A DNA stretch of 64,000 nucleotides from assembly GCF_009674625.1 (NCBI RefSeq), contig NZ_WKJQ01000001.1, positions 2,728,001 through 2,792,000 on the forward strand, in the 5' to 3' direction. The DNA comes from Haloferax marinum (GTDB taxonomy: Archaea; Halobacteriota; Halobacteria; Halobacteriales; Haloferacaceae). Each line of letters begins with the position of its first letter. Within the stretch, counting starts at the first letter, position 1. Both the position numbers and the translations under genes were made by a program. Positions 23,957 through 32,428 of the stretch are shown here, one piece after another. The notes under the pieces were generated by a model. It did not search any database, was not told the origin of the DNA, and saw only the letters and a list, made by a program, of their open reading frames with translations.

Positions 23957-23977
23957 TCTGAAAACGAGTCTGAATAC

Positions 23978-24631
23978 TCAGTTGATTTCCCAGCCGTTGC
24001 CGTTGTAGATGACGAGGCCACCGTCTGCGAGGCGGTGCAGTGCGGCGTCCACCATGCCGGGGTCCGCGTTCACGTCCTTCGCGACGGCACCGACCGTATC
24101 CGCGCCGTTCGCCAGCGACGCCAGAATCTCTGCGTAGAATCGGCTGTCGGCGTCGACACCCATGCGGTCGTTGATTTTGTCGAGGACGTCCGTCAACCGA
24201 CCCTGCACCCAGCGCTGGGCGAGTGAGAGTTCGTTGTCGAGTTCCTGTAGCTTCCCGAGCTCGCGCGCGAGGTCCACGACGTCGTTCGTCTCGGTGTTCT
24301 CTAAATCGAGCGAGACGTGGGGACAGCGTCCGGCCATGTCGAGGCTCGGACTGGGTGGATAGGCGCTCTTCGCGCCGAACCCGTACGGAGAGACGTTCAC
24401 CTCGAGACGGAGGTTACGCGAGATGTGGAAGTACTTTCGCCGCTGGTCGTCGGTGCGCGACTCGATGAGTCCCGCGTCCTCCAACTTCCGGAGGTGGTCG
24501 ATGACGGCCTTTGGGCTGACGCCGAGGTACTCGCTAATCTCGGTGACGTAGCACGGTTTGTGCGAGAGTAGCCGCAGGATACGGCGGCGGTTTTCGTTCC
24601 CGAGTAAGTCGAGCAGTACCGCGGAGTCCAT
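23978..24631 (-). CDS. ArsR-type winged-helix transcriptional regulator
   Basis: A 217-residue protein. The N-terminal winged helix (LLDLLGNENRRRILRLLSHKPCYVTEI to PKAVIDHLRKLEDAGLIE) spans about 5-60, followed by a beta wing (DQRRKYFHISRNLRLEV). A helical linker follows, and a second wHTH-like region is at the C-terminus (DTVGAVAKDVNADPGMVDAALHRLADGGLV). CPHVSLDLE supplies one Cys only, so metal sensing is not indicated. ATG 24631. Targets unknown. Confidence 0.8.
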   Translation of the reverse strand: MDSAVLLDLLGNENRRRILRLLSHKPCYVTEISEYLGVSPKAVIDHLRKLEDAGLIESRTDDQRRKYFHISRNLRLEVNVSPYGFGAKSAYPPSPSLDMAGRCPHVSLDLENTETNDVVDLARELGKLQELDNELSLAQRWVQGRLTDVLDKINDRMGVDADSRFYAEILASLANGADTVGAVAKDVNADPGMVDAALHRLADGGLVIYNGNGWEIN

Positions 24632-24696
24632 TAGGTGTCCATAGTCTGCGGGTAGCCAAAAGCCTGACTCATGGGGAACGGGTCGCTGTCAATCGA

Positions 24697-25368
24697 TTAG
24701 CGATTCGCCGCTGTCGGGAGGCGGTCGAAGGCACGGGACGCGAGATACACCGAGAGGAACGACAACCCGACTGTGATGGCCGCGAGCAGGACACCTGCTT
24801 CGTACTTCAGCGGCGGGTAGTAGCCGAATCCGTAGTCGAACACGTCGTTGACGAGCGCGAGGGTGAGCGCGAACACGAGCGCACCTTTCGTCGTCGCACC
24901 GTAGCGCGGGACGAGATACGCCGCCACGAGGAACCCGAGGTGGGTGAGCATGATTCCCCAGTAGTCCCAGAGCGCCGCGCCCGAAAACCCGACGTAGAGG
25001 TCGGGGCGGAGGTTCAACGCGACGGCCGTCCAGATGCCGTACTTGACCAGCCAGACGAACGCGAGCGTGTGGAGGTACGCGAGTGGCCGATTGACTGGGG
25101 CGTCCGCGACCCGCCGGCCGAGGTTCGAAAGCAGTGACGCAGCAGAGAGCGTCATCAACGCGAGGGCGGTCGGCGAGTCACCGAACAGCGGGTAGAGAAA
25201 CGTCGGAACGTCGGCGAACGACGGGTCCGAGTGGACGTAGAAACTCACCCCGACGAGGAACGCCGAGGAGAGGAGGACGAGAAAGACGACGAGACTCGGG
25301 CCGTTACCGAGGTAGTACTCGGCCCACTCGTCGACGGCGGCGTCGAAGTCGAAGTCACGCAGACGCAT
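24697..25368 (-). CDS. DUF1405-type integral membrane protein
   Basis: A 223-residue protein with about six helices. Segments such as RPLAYLHTLAFVWLVKYGIW, WGIMLTHLGFLVAAYLVPR and NDVFDYGFGYYPPL are typical of DUF1405 proteins. Their function is unknown. ATG 25368 (MRLRDFDFDAAVDEW) is the natural start; the longer in-frame extension is translated from an 11-bp repeat array and is not credible. It is divergent from gpmI. Confidence 0.75.
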   Translation of the reverse strand: MRLRDFDFDAAVDEWAEYYLGNGPSLVVFLVLLSSAFLVGVSFYVHSDPSFADVPTFLYPLFGDSPTALALMTLSAASLLSNLGRRVADAPVNRPLAYLHTLAFVWLVKYGIWTAVALNLRPDLYVGFSGAALWDYWGIMLTHLGFLVAAYLVPRYGATTKGALVFALTLALVNDVFDYGFGYYPPLKYEAGVLLAAITVGLSFLSVYLASRAFDRLPTAANR

Positions 25369-25425
25369 CGACGGTGTGGACGGTACGCCGGGAGAAAAGG
25401 GCGTCGGGGTCGGGGTCACCGGAGA

Positions 25426-25535
25426 GTCGTCGGTGGGTCGTCGGTGGGTCGTCGGAGAGTCGCTGGAGAGTCGCTGGAGGGTCGTCGGTGGGATATTGAA
25501 GGGTCGTCTGTGGGTCGTCGGAGAGTCGAGACAGA
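25426..25535. repeat. Ten 11-bp tandem units in the DUF1405/gpmI divergent region
   Basis: Ten consecutive 11-base units, most of the form GTCGTCGG(T/A)G(G/A), with variants GTCGCTGGAGA/G, GATATTGAAGG, GTCGTCTGTGG and GTCGAGACAGA. The 11-bp period is not a multiple of three and is close to one helical turn. The array lies between the DUF1405 start (25368) and the gpmI start (25576). Confidence 0.9.
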
Positions 25536-25555
25536 GAGCAAAGGACAATTACCCC

Positions 25556-25570
25556 GTGGTTCCGAACCAC
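25556..25570. promoter_or_regulatory. Inverted repeat at the presumed gpmI transcription start
   Basis: GTGGTT-CCG-AACCAC sits 6-20 bases before the gpmI ATG, just downstream of an AT-rich TATA-like ACAATTA (25545-25551). If the transcript is leaderless, a repressor here would block initiation. Confidence 0.4.
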
Positions 25571-25575
25571 CGGGT

Positions 25576-27171
25576 ATGAACGCAGCCCTCATCATCCTCG
25601 ACGGATGGGGTCTCGGGGACCACGACCGCCGCGACGCAATCAAGGCGGCGGACACACCGAACTTCGACCGCTACCGCGACACCGGTGCCTTCGGCACGCT
25701 CATCGTCGACGGCCGGCGCGTCGGCCTCCCGGACGGACAGATGGGTAACAGCGAAGTCGGCCACCTCAACATCGGCGCTGGCCGCGTCGTCAAACAGGCG
25801 TACACCCGAATCGGCGACAGCATCGACGACGGGTCGTTCTTCGAGAACGAGGCAATCACCGCCGCCTACGACCACGCCGAGGAGACGGGTGGGCGCGTCC
25901 ACCTGATGGGACTCGTCTCAGATGGCGGCGTCCACTCCGACCAAGAACACCTCCACGCGCTGGTTGGACTCGCTGCAGACCGCGGTGTCGAGGCCGTCAC
26001 TCACGCCTTCATGGACGGACGCGACACCTCTCCGACCGGCGGCGAGGAGTATCTCACCGACCTCGAAGCCGTCGTCGAAGAACAGGGGACTGGACAGGTC
26101 GCCACAGTCACCGGGCGCTACTACGCGATGGACCGCGACGAGAACTGGGAACGAACCAAGCGCGCGTACGACGCAATCGTCGAGCGCGATGCGGAGTGGA
26201 GTGCCGAGACGGCCGTCGACGCCGTCACGAGGTCGTACGACCGCGGCGACACCGACGAGTTCGTCGAACCGACGCTCGTCGACGACGCACCCGCACTCGA
26301 AGACGGTGACTCGGTCATCTTCTTCAACTTCCGGGCCGACCGGGCGCGCCAACTCGTCCGCATGCTCTGCGACATCGAACCCGAGTGGGACTTCGAGACG
26401 ACTCCACCGGAGATTCTCATGACGACGATGACGCAGTACGACAAGACGTTCGACGTTTCGGTGGCGTTCCCGCCGGAGCAACCCGAAGACACCATCGGTG
26501 AGGTGCTCGCAGAGGAGGGGATGACGCAGTTGCGACTCGCCGAATCCGAGAAATATCCGCACGTCACTTACTTCCTCAACGGCGGCCGGGAAGTCGAGTT
26601 CGACGGCGAGATTCGACGCATCGTCCCCAGTCCGGACGTGCCGACGTACGACTTGCAACCCGAGATGTCCGCCGAGGAACTCACCGACACGGCCATCGAC
26701 GTCGTCGAGTCGGACGACCCGGACGTGATGGTACTCAACTACGCGAATCCGGACATGGTGGGCCACACGGGTGACTACGAAGCGGCCATCGAGGCCGTCG
26801 AAGCAGTCGACGAGCAACTCGGTCGCCTCGTCGAGAGCGTCCGCGCCCACGGCGCACACGTCTGTATCACCGCCGACCACGGCAACGCAGACGACATGGG
26901 GACGGAAGACGACCCGCACACGGCGCACACGTTCAATCCGGTCCCGTTCGTCTACCTCGCCGCCGAGCGCGACGATTCCGAGTCTCGACCGGACGACGAA
27001 GAGGTAGGCGATGGGAATGAGGCAGTCGACAGCGACGAGTCAGACCGTCCGCTGTCTGGCGGCCGAACGATTCGTGAGGGGGGCTCGCTCTGCGACATCG
27101 CCCCGACGATTCTCGAACTGCTCGAAGTCGACCAACCGTCGGCGATGACGGGCGAGTCGCTGCTGAAGTAA
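25576..27171 (+). CDS. gpmI: 2,3-bisphosphoglycerate-independent phosphoglycerate mutase
   Basis: A 531-residue Mn-dependent enzyme interconverting 3- and 2-phosphoglycerate in glycolysis and gluconeogenesis. It begins ALIILDGWGLG, with the phosphorylated Ser59 in GQMGNSEVGHLNIGAG. It contains HAFMDGRDTSP, FFNFRADRARQL, NYANPDMVGHTG and TADHGNADDM metal and substrate motifs. An acidic, poorly conserved insertion at about 455-495 (ERDDSESRPDDEE) is a halophilic feature. ATG 25576 fits a leaderless promoter. The upstream repeat array and inverted repeat may regulate it. Confidence 0.95.
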   Translation: MNAALIILDGWGLGDHDRRDAIKAADTPNFDRYRDTGAFGTLIVDGRRVGLPDGQMGNSEVGHLNIGAGRVVKQAYTRIGDSIDDGSFFENEAITAAYDHAEETGGRVHLMGLVSDGGVHSDQEHLHALVGLAADRGVEAVTHAFMDGRDTSPTGGEEYLTDLEAVVEEQGTGQVATVTGRYYAMDRDENWERTKRAYDAIVERDAEWSAETAVDAVTRSYDRGDTDEFVEPTLVDDAPALEDGDSVIFFNFRADRARQLVRMLCDIEPEWDFETTPPEILMTTMTQYDKTFDVSVAFPPEQPEDTIGEVLAEEGMTQLRLAESEKYPHVTYFLNGGREVEFDGEIRRIVPSPDVPTYDLQPEMSAEELTDTAIDVVESDDPDVMVLNYANPDMVGHTGDYEAAIEAVEAVDEQLGRLVESVRAHGAHVCITADHGNADDMGTEDDPHTAHTFNPVPFVYLAAERDDSESRPDDEEVGDGNEAVDSDESDRPLSGGRTIREGGSLCDIAPTILELLEVDQPSAMTGESLLK

Positions 27172-27215
27172 TCGACTCTCGACACCCGTTCGAGGCCAGC
27201 CAGAACACTCGACTC

Positions 27216-27863
27216 TCAGTTGGCGTCCGTCGTCGCCTCTGTTTTAGACCTGTACCGCCGGTACACCGGTGGAACGAGTAACGCAACCCCCGCGAGCGCG
27301 ACGAGGACGGCGAACTCCGGGCGGACGATAGCCTGCAGCGACTCGGTCGTCAGCGTCTCGACAGACGCGCCGGCGACTACCCCGGCGATAGCCCACGGGA
27401 GTTCACCGATGGCGGTTCCAAGCGCGAACGCACCGAGTCTGACGTTCGCGACGCCCGCCGCCACCGACACGACGTCCGAGGGGACGGGCAACAGTCGGCT
27501 TGCAGTCACGCCTCTGACCGACCCCGTGATGGCGACGGTCTGCTCGCCGACCTCGGCCAGACGCGTCGCCTCACGGTAGTGGCGTGCAAAGAGAAACGGC
27601 GGGATGCTCGTGAGGACGATGAGTGCCAGTGCGAATGGAATGCCGACTGGTCCGAGTCCGTACCCAACGACGAGCGCGAGGAGTGTCGTCGGCCACGCGA
27701 GAAGCGGGCGAACGAGTGCGAGGAGACTCGCCGCGACGACCAGTCGGACGGGGTCGGCGGCGACCCACGTCGCGTGGGAGATGACCGTCGCTGGCGAGAC
27801 GGCGAACGCAGCGACGACGACCACGGCGAGTGCGAGGCCAGCGACGAGACGCGGACGGTTCAC
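27216..27863 (-). CDS. TVP38/TMEM64-family (VTT domain) membrane protein
   Basis: A 215-residue membrane protein with about six helices. LLAWPTTLLALVVGYGLGPVGIPFALALIVL and the re-entrant TASRLLPVPSDVVSVAAGVANVRLGAFALGTAIGELPW motif mark the VTT (DedA-like) fold, whose members act as lipid scramblases or transporters. A basic tail ends the protein. ATG 27863; divergent from the DUF5830-like gene across 90 bases. Confidence 0.8.
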   Translation of the reverse strand: MNRPRLVAGLALAVVVVAAFAVSPATVISHATWVAADPVRLVVAASLLALVRPLLAWPTTLLALVVGYGLGPVGIPFALALIVLTSIPPFLFARHYREATRLAEVGEQTVAITGSVRGVTASRLLPVPSDVVSVAAGVANVRLGAFALGTAIGELPWAIAGVVAGASVETLTTESLQAIVRPEFAVLVALAGVALLVPPVYRRYRSKTEATTDAN

Positions 27864-27953
27864 AGTTGGTCGGCGAAGCGTCGTCCCGCGGCGACCAAAC
27901 CCTTTGTGCTTCGGAGGGCTTTAGCCCGATGCGCGTCGAGTACAACCCGATTC

Positions 27954-28325
27954 GTGACGGACCAAACACGTGAGGAACGCGTCGAACTCGCGCTCGAACT
28001 CCTCGCCCACCTCGAAGCAGACGAACTCTCGCTGGCGGACGTCGTCGACCGAATCGAGACGGTGACGACAGACCCGACGCTCACGCGAGATATCCTCGAT
28101 ACGGCAGAGCTCCGCGGCATCATAGAGCGGGAGGATGGCCGCATCCGACACCAGCGTGGCGGGACGTTCGTCAGGTTCGAGAGTCAGGTGGTCCAGCGCG
28201 AGGGCGACTTCGACTGTCGTCGGTGCGGTGCGTCCATCTCGACAGGCCATTTCGTCCGCTTCGAGTCGGGCGAACTCGGACCCTTCGGGTCGTCGTGTAT
28301 TCGGAAAGTGCTCGGACGCGAGTAG
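27954..28325 (+). CDS. DUF5830-like zinc-ribbon protein
   Basis: A 123-residue protein. The N-terminal helices (REERVELALELLAHLEADELSLADVVDRIETVT) resemble a small HTH, followed by REDGRIRHQRGGTFVRFES. A CRRCGASISTGHFVRF zinc-ribbon half and a later Cys in GSSCIRKVLGRE follow. This matches the haloarchaeal DUF5830 pattern I recall. GTG 27954 is taken as the start; upstream in-frame codons run into the divergent promoter. Probably a nucleic-acid-binding protein, but no function is established. Confidence 0.75.
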   Translation: MTDQTREERVELALELLAHLEADELSLADVVDRIETVTTDPTLTRDILDTAELRGIIEREDGRIRHQRGGTFVRFESQVVQREGDFDCRRCGASISTGHFVRFESGELGPFGSSCIRKVLGRE

Positions 28326-28404
28326 GGGACAGAGCTGAACGCGAGTAGAAGAGAGACGAATAGCAGAGCCGAACGTGCCTCCGCGAAAAGAGCGCCGGAC
28401 GGCT

Positions 28405-29451
28405 CTACCGGCCGCGGCGCAGTTCTTCGATGAGTTGCTCGATGAGCTCTTGCTGGTAGTGGAGTTGCTCGCTTTGAACCTCGACGGCTTCACGGAGTGC
28501 TTCGACTTCTGCGGCGAGTTCGGCGCTGGCGTCGACCGGTTCCGACGCAGGTTCGAACCCTGCTGACTCGAATCCGAGGTCGGACGCGTCGGCGACGTTG
28601 TTCGGTTGTGTCTCGGCAGACTGCGTGGTCGAACTGCCTGCAGACGTCGCTTCGACGGTCTGGCCCTCGGTCGGTTCGCCGTCGTCGTCCGCGCTCCGTG
28701 TCGCGTTCGGTGGTTCGTCCGTTAGTTCACCAGGGTTGGCGCTCAGTGGGTCCGGTCCCGCACCGAAGTCGGTGTTGTCCCGTGCTTCGTCGGCCTCCTC
28801 TTCTTCCTTCTGTTCGGCCATCATGACGCGGAACTCTTCGAGGCTTCCAACGTCGTAGTGGGCACAGAGTGCTTTCGAGAGTTTCTCGCGGACGAGTCGG
28901 GCTTCTTCGTTCGGGATTTTGAACCGTTCTTGGCGTCCGCCGACGGTGAGCACCACCGTCGTCGCGACGCTGCCAGATTCGAATTCGAGGTCGGTCACGT
29001 CGTTGTAGTTGTACGACTCGAAATCTTCGTCCCACACCGCGCTGCCGATGTGCCGGACCACACGACGCTCGGCGACGATGAACGTGAGTTCGCTGAACCG
29101 GAACGACTGCGTCACGCTCTCGCCGTCTTTGATGACACCGGCCGCAGAGAGAACTCCTTCGACGATTGGTTGGAGAGCCTCGTCGAGACGTTTTACCGAG
29201 AGACCGATGGTCTTCGACCCGTCGAGACCGTAGTCGAGAATTATCTTTCCTTTGCGTCGCCCCTCACTCACCGAAAGTCGCTCCGCAGCGTGCGAAAATT
29301 CGTCGACAGATTCGTCCGAGAGCAGCCCTTCCGCGCGATAGACGAGCGTCCTCGTTGGCGTCACAAACAGTTCGTCCTCGCCCCCGAGGTGGACGCGGGA
29401 TACCACGTCTTCCTCACCCAGGACGGACTGGACGATCTCCGGTTGGCTCAT
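28405..29451 (-). CDS. DUF7115-like haloarchaeal protein with C-terminal coiled coil
   Basis: A 348-residue acidic protein. Residues 1-190 form the conserved part: MSQPEIVQSVLGEEDV, EDELFVTPTRTLVYRAEGLLSDESV, and a PH-like strand-rich region (FIVAERRVVRHIGS, TDLEFESGSVATTVVLTVGG). An acidic, low-complexity stretch (about 215-295) leads to a coiled coil (ELAAEVEALREAVEVQSEQLHYQQ). ATG 29451 is chosen over an upstream extension. Function unknown; the PH-like core suggests a scaffold or adaptor role. Confidence 0.7.
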   Translation of the reverse strand: MSQPEIVQSVLGEEDVVSRVHLGGEDELFVTPTRTLVYRAEGLLSDESVDEFSHAAERLSVSEGRRKGKIILDYGLDGSKTIGLSVKRLDEALQPIVEGVLSAAGVIKDGESVTQSFRFSELTFIVAERRVVRHIGSAVWDEDFESYNYNDVTDLEFESGSVATTVVLTVGGRQERFKIPNEEARLVREKLSKALCAHYDVGSLEEFRVMMAEQKEEEEADEARDNTDFGAGPDPLSANPGELTDEPPNATRSADDDGEPTEGQTVEATSAGSSTTQSAETQPNNVADASDLGFESAGFEPASEPVDASAELAAEVEALREAVEVQSEQLHYQQELIEQLIEELRRGR

Positions 29452-29593
29452 GCGTGTGTGCACCCAGTGCCGGGGCATAAATCCGTGGGTCAGGTAGTCG
29501 TACCAGACGTTTGGAGAGTCTGTCACTTCTACTCCGAATCGACCCAACCGAGTGGCGTGGTGACTCGCCACGGGGCCGTCCGAGATGAGAAGG

Positions 29594-29600
29594 TTAAATA
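29594..29600 (+). promoter_or_regulatory. TATA box of tRNA-Met
   Basis: TTAAATA lies 26-32 bases upstream of the first tRNA base (29626), the standard archaeal TATA spacing. Confidence 0.65.
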
Positions 29601-29625
29601 CAATCAGCATGCAACCCGAAGATGA

Positions 29626-29774
29626 GCCCGGGTGGCTTAGCTGGACATAGCGCCGCACTCATAGGGTTTCACAATCGGTGCGGAACGCCTTGGAAGCCTC
29701 CGCCCCTCGCGAAGTCATGCCGGCTTCGCACCTGGGACATGCGGAGATCGTGGGTTCGGAGCCCACCCCGGGCA
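29626..29774 (+). tRNA. Elongator tRNA-Met (CAU) with a 75-nt intron
   Basis: Acceptor stem GCCCGGG (29626-29632) pairs with CCCGGGC (29767-29773), with discriminator A29774; CCA is not encoded. The anticodon stem CCGCA pairs with TGCGG (29740-29744), and the anticodon CAT is at 29660-29662. The mature parts are 29626-29663 and 29739-29774 (74 nt). The intervening 29664-29738 is exactly 75 nt, inserted after position 37, where archaeal bulge-helix-bulge introns occur. An internal hairpin is at about 29709-29729. The same intron size is known for haloarchaeal elongator tRNA-Met. Confidence 0.93.
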
Positions 29775-29939
29775 CTACTCGATTTCTTCACATACTCTGT
29801 TAAAAAGGAGAGTCGAAACATCGTCTCTCGTTTTTTACTGGAAACGGCGGAGATGTTCCTCTGATACTAGAACGTGTGGCGAAAACAAATTCAGACGGTC
29901 ACCACGGTCGAGACGTCTACATAGCCGAATCTTTTGGAT

Positions 29940-30212
29940 TCAGTAATCGAACCCTTTCCCGAACAACTCACTCTCAGGCGGTTTACTCACCCTTCGCATA
30001 TTGACTGCTTTCAGTCCGCTGCGCGTTTTGCTGATGTCGAATTGCATCCACCACCCCTTGTGAACGTTGTCCGTCTTATAATCCGAGATGTGGAAGAATA
30101 CGTCGTCTGTTCCCTCCGGCTCTAGTACCTTCAAGAACCCATATCCTTCACTTGGCTTGTAGAACTTCACTTGACCCATTGCTGCTTTCGCCGTGAAATC
30201 ATCCCTGGACAT
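29940..30212 (-). CDS. Cold-shock-domain-like protein
   Basis: A 90-residue protein. GQVKFYKPSEGYGFLKV followed by DDVFFHISD are the RNP1- and RNP2-like segments of cold-shock domains, with a basic C-terminal tail. The spacing differs from the usual haloarchaeal CspA, so it is a divergent member, presumably binding single-stranded RNA or DNA. Start 30212 is favoured by an AT-rich TATA-like tract at 30264-30280; the in-frame Met at 30179 would give a more typical 79-residue protein. GC is low for the genome. Confidence 0.65.
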   Translation of the reverse strand: MSRDDFTAKAAMGQVKFYKPSEGYGFLKVLEPEGTDDVFFHISDYKTDNVHKGWWMQFDISKTRSGLKAVNMRRVSKPPESELFGKGFDY

Positions 30213-30555
30213 TGTTCATAGATGTGCAATTTCAGAAATGAATGTTCCCAAATTAATCAATAATTTTATATATAATATAAGTCATAAAATGAGTTCGTTA
30301 CAGTCCGGACAATTCGGACACTCCTCACTACTCAGTACGTCCGCTCACGTCGATATCTCTCAAAATGATTGCTCGAGAAGAGGTATCCGATATCGACGTA
30401 TTCGTTCTCGCTGAGCTCCCACAGAAACTACGAACTGATCTCCTTTCGACAGCGCTCTCGCGAATGCGATGGTAGTCCAGGGTCGAACACGATCGTCACG
30501 ACGTAGCCTCCTGGCATATTTTTGAAACGGTGTGGTGTCTTTCTCCCCGAACGAC
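30213..30555. other. AT-rich intergenic region with short unproven ORFs
   Basis: This 343-base gap begins with an AT-rich tract (TTTTATATATAATATAA at 30264-30280) that can serve as a promoter for the cold-shock-like gene. On the plus strand there are two short frames, 30289-30414 (41 codons) and 30365-30475 (36 codons) in a different frame. Neither resembles a known protein. They may be chance frames or the remains of a frameshifted gene. Confidence 0.4.
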
Positions 30556-31977
30556 TCACGAATCTTTCGTGGCGTTCCGCCCGTGGTGCTCCGTCTTCTC
30601 CCAATGGAGTTGGTTCGAGTAGAGTTGCTTGATAGCGCGGAGTTCGGCACCCCACAAAATCACCCAATACAACGGAACGACCAGCGGAATCGAGAGCGCT
30701 CGGACGGCACGGCGACGTGATGGTTCCTCGGAGACGAGCCAATACCCGCCCGCGTGGAACGCGAACATCTCGACGACGAAGACGACACCGAGCGTCAAGA
30801 CGGCCCACACTGCCAGTGGAACCCGAAACTGGAGCAGATTCGCGACCATCGTGAGGACGACGACTCCGACGATGTTGACCGGTGCCAGGTGCGGCAGAAA
30901 CGATTGAAACAAGCCGTGGAACTTCGCGGAGCCGGTGGCCGGTGGGTGCCGTGTGTATTGGACGAAGGTGTAGAGTTTCCCTTTCTGCCAGCGAGTCCGT
31001 TGGCGAATCCACGCGTTTATCCCGATTGGCGACTCCTCGCGAGTCACCGACTCGATGAGTGTCATCTCGTGGCCTTCTTTCCAGAGGAGTATTCCCAGTT
31101 CGAAGTCCTCGGTCACGTTTCGGGGGTCCCACGGAACGTACCCATGGAGGTGGTGTTCAGAAAGCCAGTGACGGTCGTCCTCACTCCAGCCGTCTCCATA
31201 CTCTTCGACACGGGTCTGACTGGCCTGTTCTAAGACCGTTCTGTGGAAGAAGTTCGTCGTGCCACCGAGTGGGACGGGGTACCCGACGAAGTGAAAACTC
31301 GGGAGGAGGAGACGGTACCAAAACGCGTACTCACCGCGGAACACGAGGTTTCGCCATCCGTCACCCTCGTTCACCATGTCGATTTTTCCCTGTACGTAGT
31401 CGAATCCCTCGATACTCAGCGCGTTTGCGACGTTCAAGAACAGTTTCGAGTCGACGATATCCTCTGCATCGATGATGCCGACGAGCTCACTATCTGTGAC
31501 CTCGAAACCGTAGTTGAGTGCTCGTGGCTTGTTCGGCCTTCCGGGGTAGTCGTCGGGAACGACGATTTCAGTGTAGGGACAAGGGAGGCGTTCGAGGGCA
31601 GTTCTCGTCTCAGAGTCGCCTGGTTCGACGAGAACGTGTATCCGTAGCAGTTCTTGGGGATAGTCCGCAGACCGGATAGACTCGATTGATTGACCGATGA
31701 CGTTTCCTTCCTTGTACGCCGGAAGCAGTACGTCGATCGTTGGCAACCGGTCTCTATCGATGGACTCTGGAAGCCGAGAGTACACGCCGCTGCTCGACCC
31801 GAACACAGTTGACGTGACAAAAAACTGGAAGAAAGGATAGAGGTGGTAGAAGTTCACCAGTGCCCACACCCCTCCAAACAGAACCGCAATTGCAATAACG
31901 AACCATCTCACGGGGGCGATCGACATCTCTAGCATTTCCTGACCGTCAGTACATCCAGAGACTCCGGGATATGTCAT
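30556..31977 (-). CDS. Family 2 glycosyltransferase, membrane polysaccharide synthase-like
   Basis: A 473-residue membrane protein. After one or two N-terminal helices, the GT2 core has VLLPAYKEGN at 83-92, the metal-binding IDAED at 169-173, TEDFELG at 289-295 and QRTRW at 326-330. The D/TED/QxxRW set is that of processive synthases such as cellulose or hyaluronan synthases. About four helices follow from residue 365. The sugar donor is a UDP- or GDP-sugar, not identifiable here. ATG 31977 is used; Met18 (31926) is possible. No other polysaccharide genes adjoin it. Confidence 0.85.
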   Translation of the reverse strand: MTYPGVSGCTDGQEMLEMSIAPVRWFVIAIAVLFGGVWALVNFYHLYPFFQFFVTSTVFGSSSGVYSRLPESIDRDRLPTIDVLLPAYKEGNVIGQSIESIRSADYPQELLRIHVLVEPGDSETRTALERLPCPYTEIVVPDDYPGRPNKPRALNYGFEVTDSELVGIIDAEDIVDSKLFLNVANALSIEGFDYVQGKIDMVNEGDGWRNLVFRGEYAFWYRLLLPSFHFVGYPVPLGGTTNFFHRTVLEQASQTRVEEYGDGWSEDDRHWLSEHHLHGYVPWDPRNVTEDFELGILLWKEGHEMTLIESVTREESPIGINAWIRQRTRWQKGKLYTFVQYTRHPPATGSAKFHGLFQSFLPHLAPVNIVGVVVLTMVANLLQFRVPLAVWAVLTLGVVFVVEMFAFHAGGYWLVSEEPSRRRAVRALSIPLVVPLYWVILWGAELRAIKQLYSNQLHWEKTEHHGRNATKDS

Positions 31978-32428
31978 TCGGTACCTGTCGACACACTGTC
32001 GTCTCGAGCTGTGCTAGTCAACGGTGTCAGATGCCACTCGATCGCATCACGAACCAACGACTCGGCGACGAGTCAGCAGTGCACCCTGAAATTCCGGGTT
32101 TCAGTACTACTTCCGAAATTCATCCACCTACTGCCAATAGCTTTTACTACCTTGATAACCAAGTGGTAATTGCTGTTGTCAGAGGTCCTCCCTTCTGATT
32201 CGACAGTCTGTCGACCAGATGCCCCCACACACTCCACCAGAGCAGTTACCTACACTCTGACAGCAGAGAGAGGAAGACGCGATACCGTGCGGCGCGAGTG
32301 GTACTCCCGGCCGCACTATTCTCCTTTGTGTGCCGAACGTGGGTGAGATACCGTTTTCGACTGAGTTACGCAGAACAGTGACGACGACCCACGCGAGGTC
32401 GCTCGTCTCGAAAGAGTGAGTTCCGGCG
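31978..32428. other. 451-base intergenic region
   Basis: No convincing gene on either strand. A small hairpin CTGAAA...TTTCAG lies at 32086-32104, and an imperfect inverted repeat around ACCAAGTGGT is at 32158-32167. Both are upstream of the glycosyltransferase gene and could be regulatory. The part next to trpB (32180-32428) lies after the trpB stop and shows nothing recognisable. Confidence 0.45.

Noticed and set aside
25369-25548. An N-terminal extension of the DUF1405 protein
   Set aside because: The extension would be translated from the 11-bp repeat array, whose period is not a multiple of three, and the domain starts cleanly at 25368.
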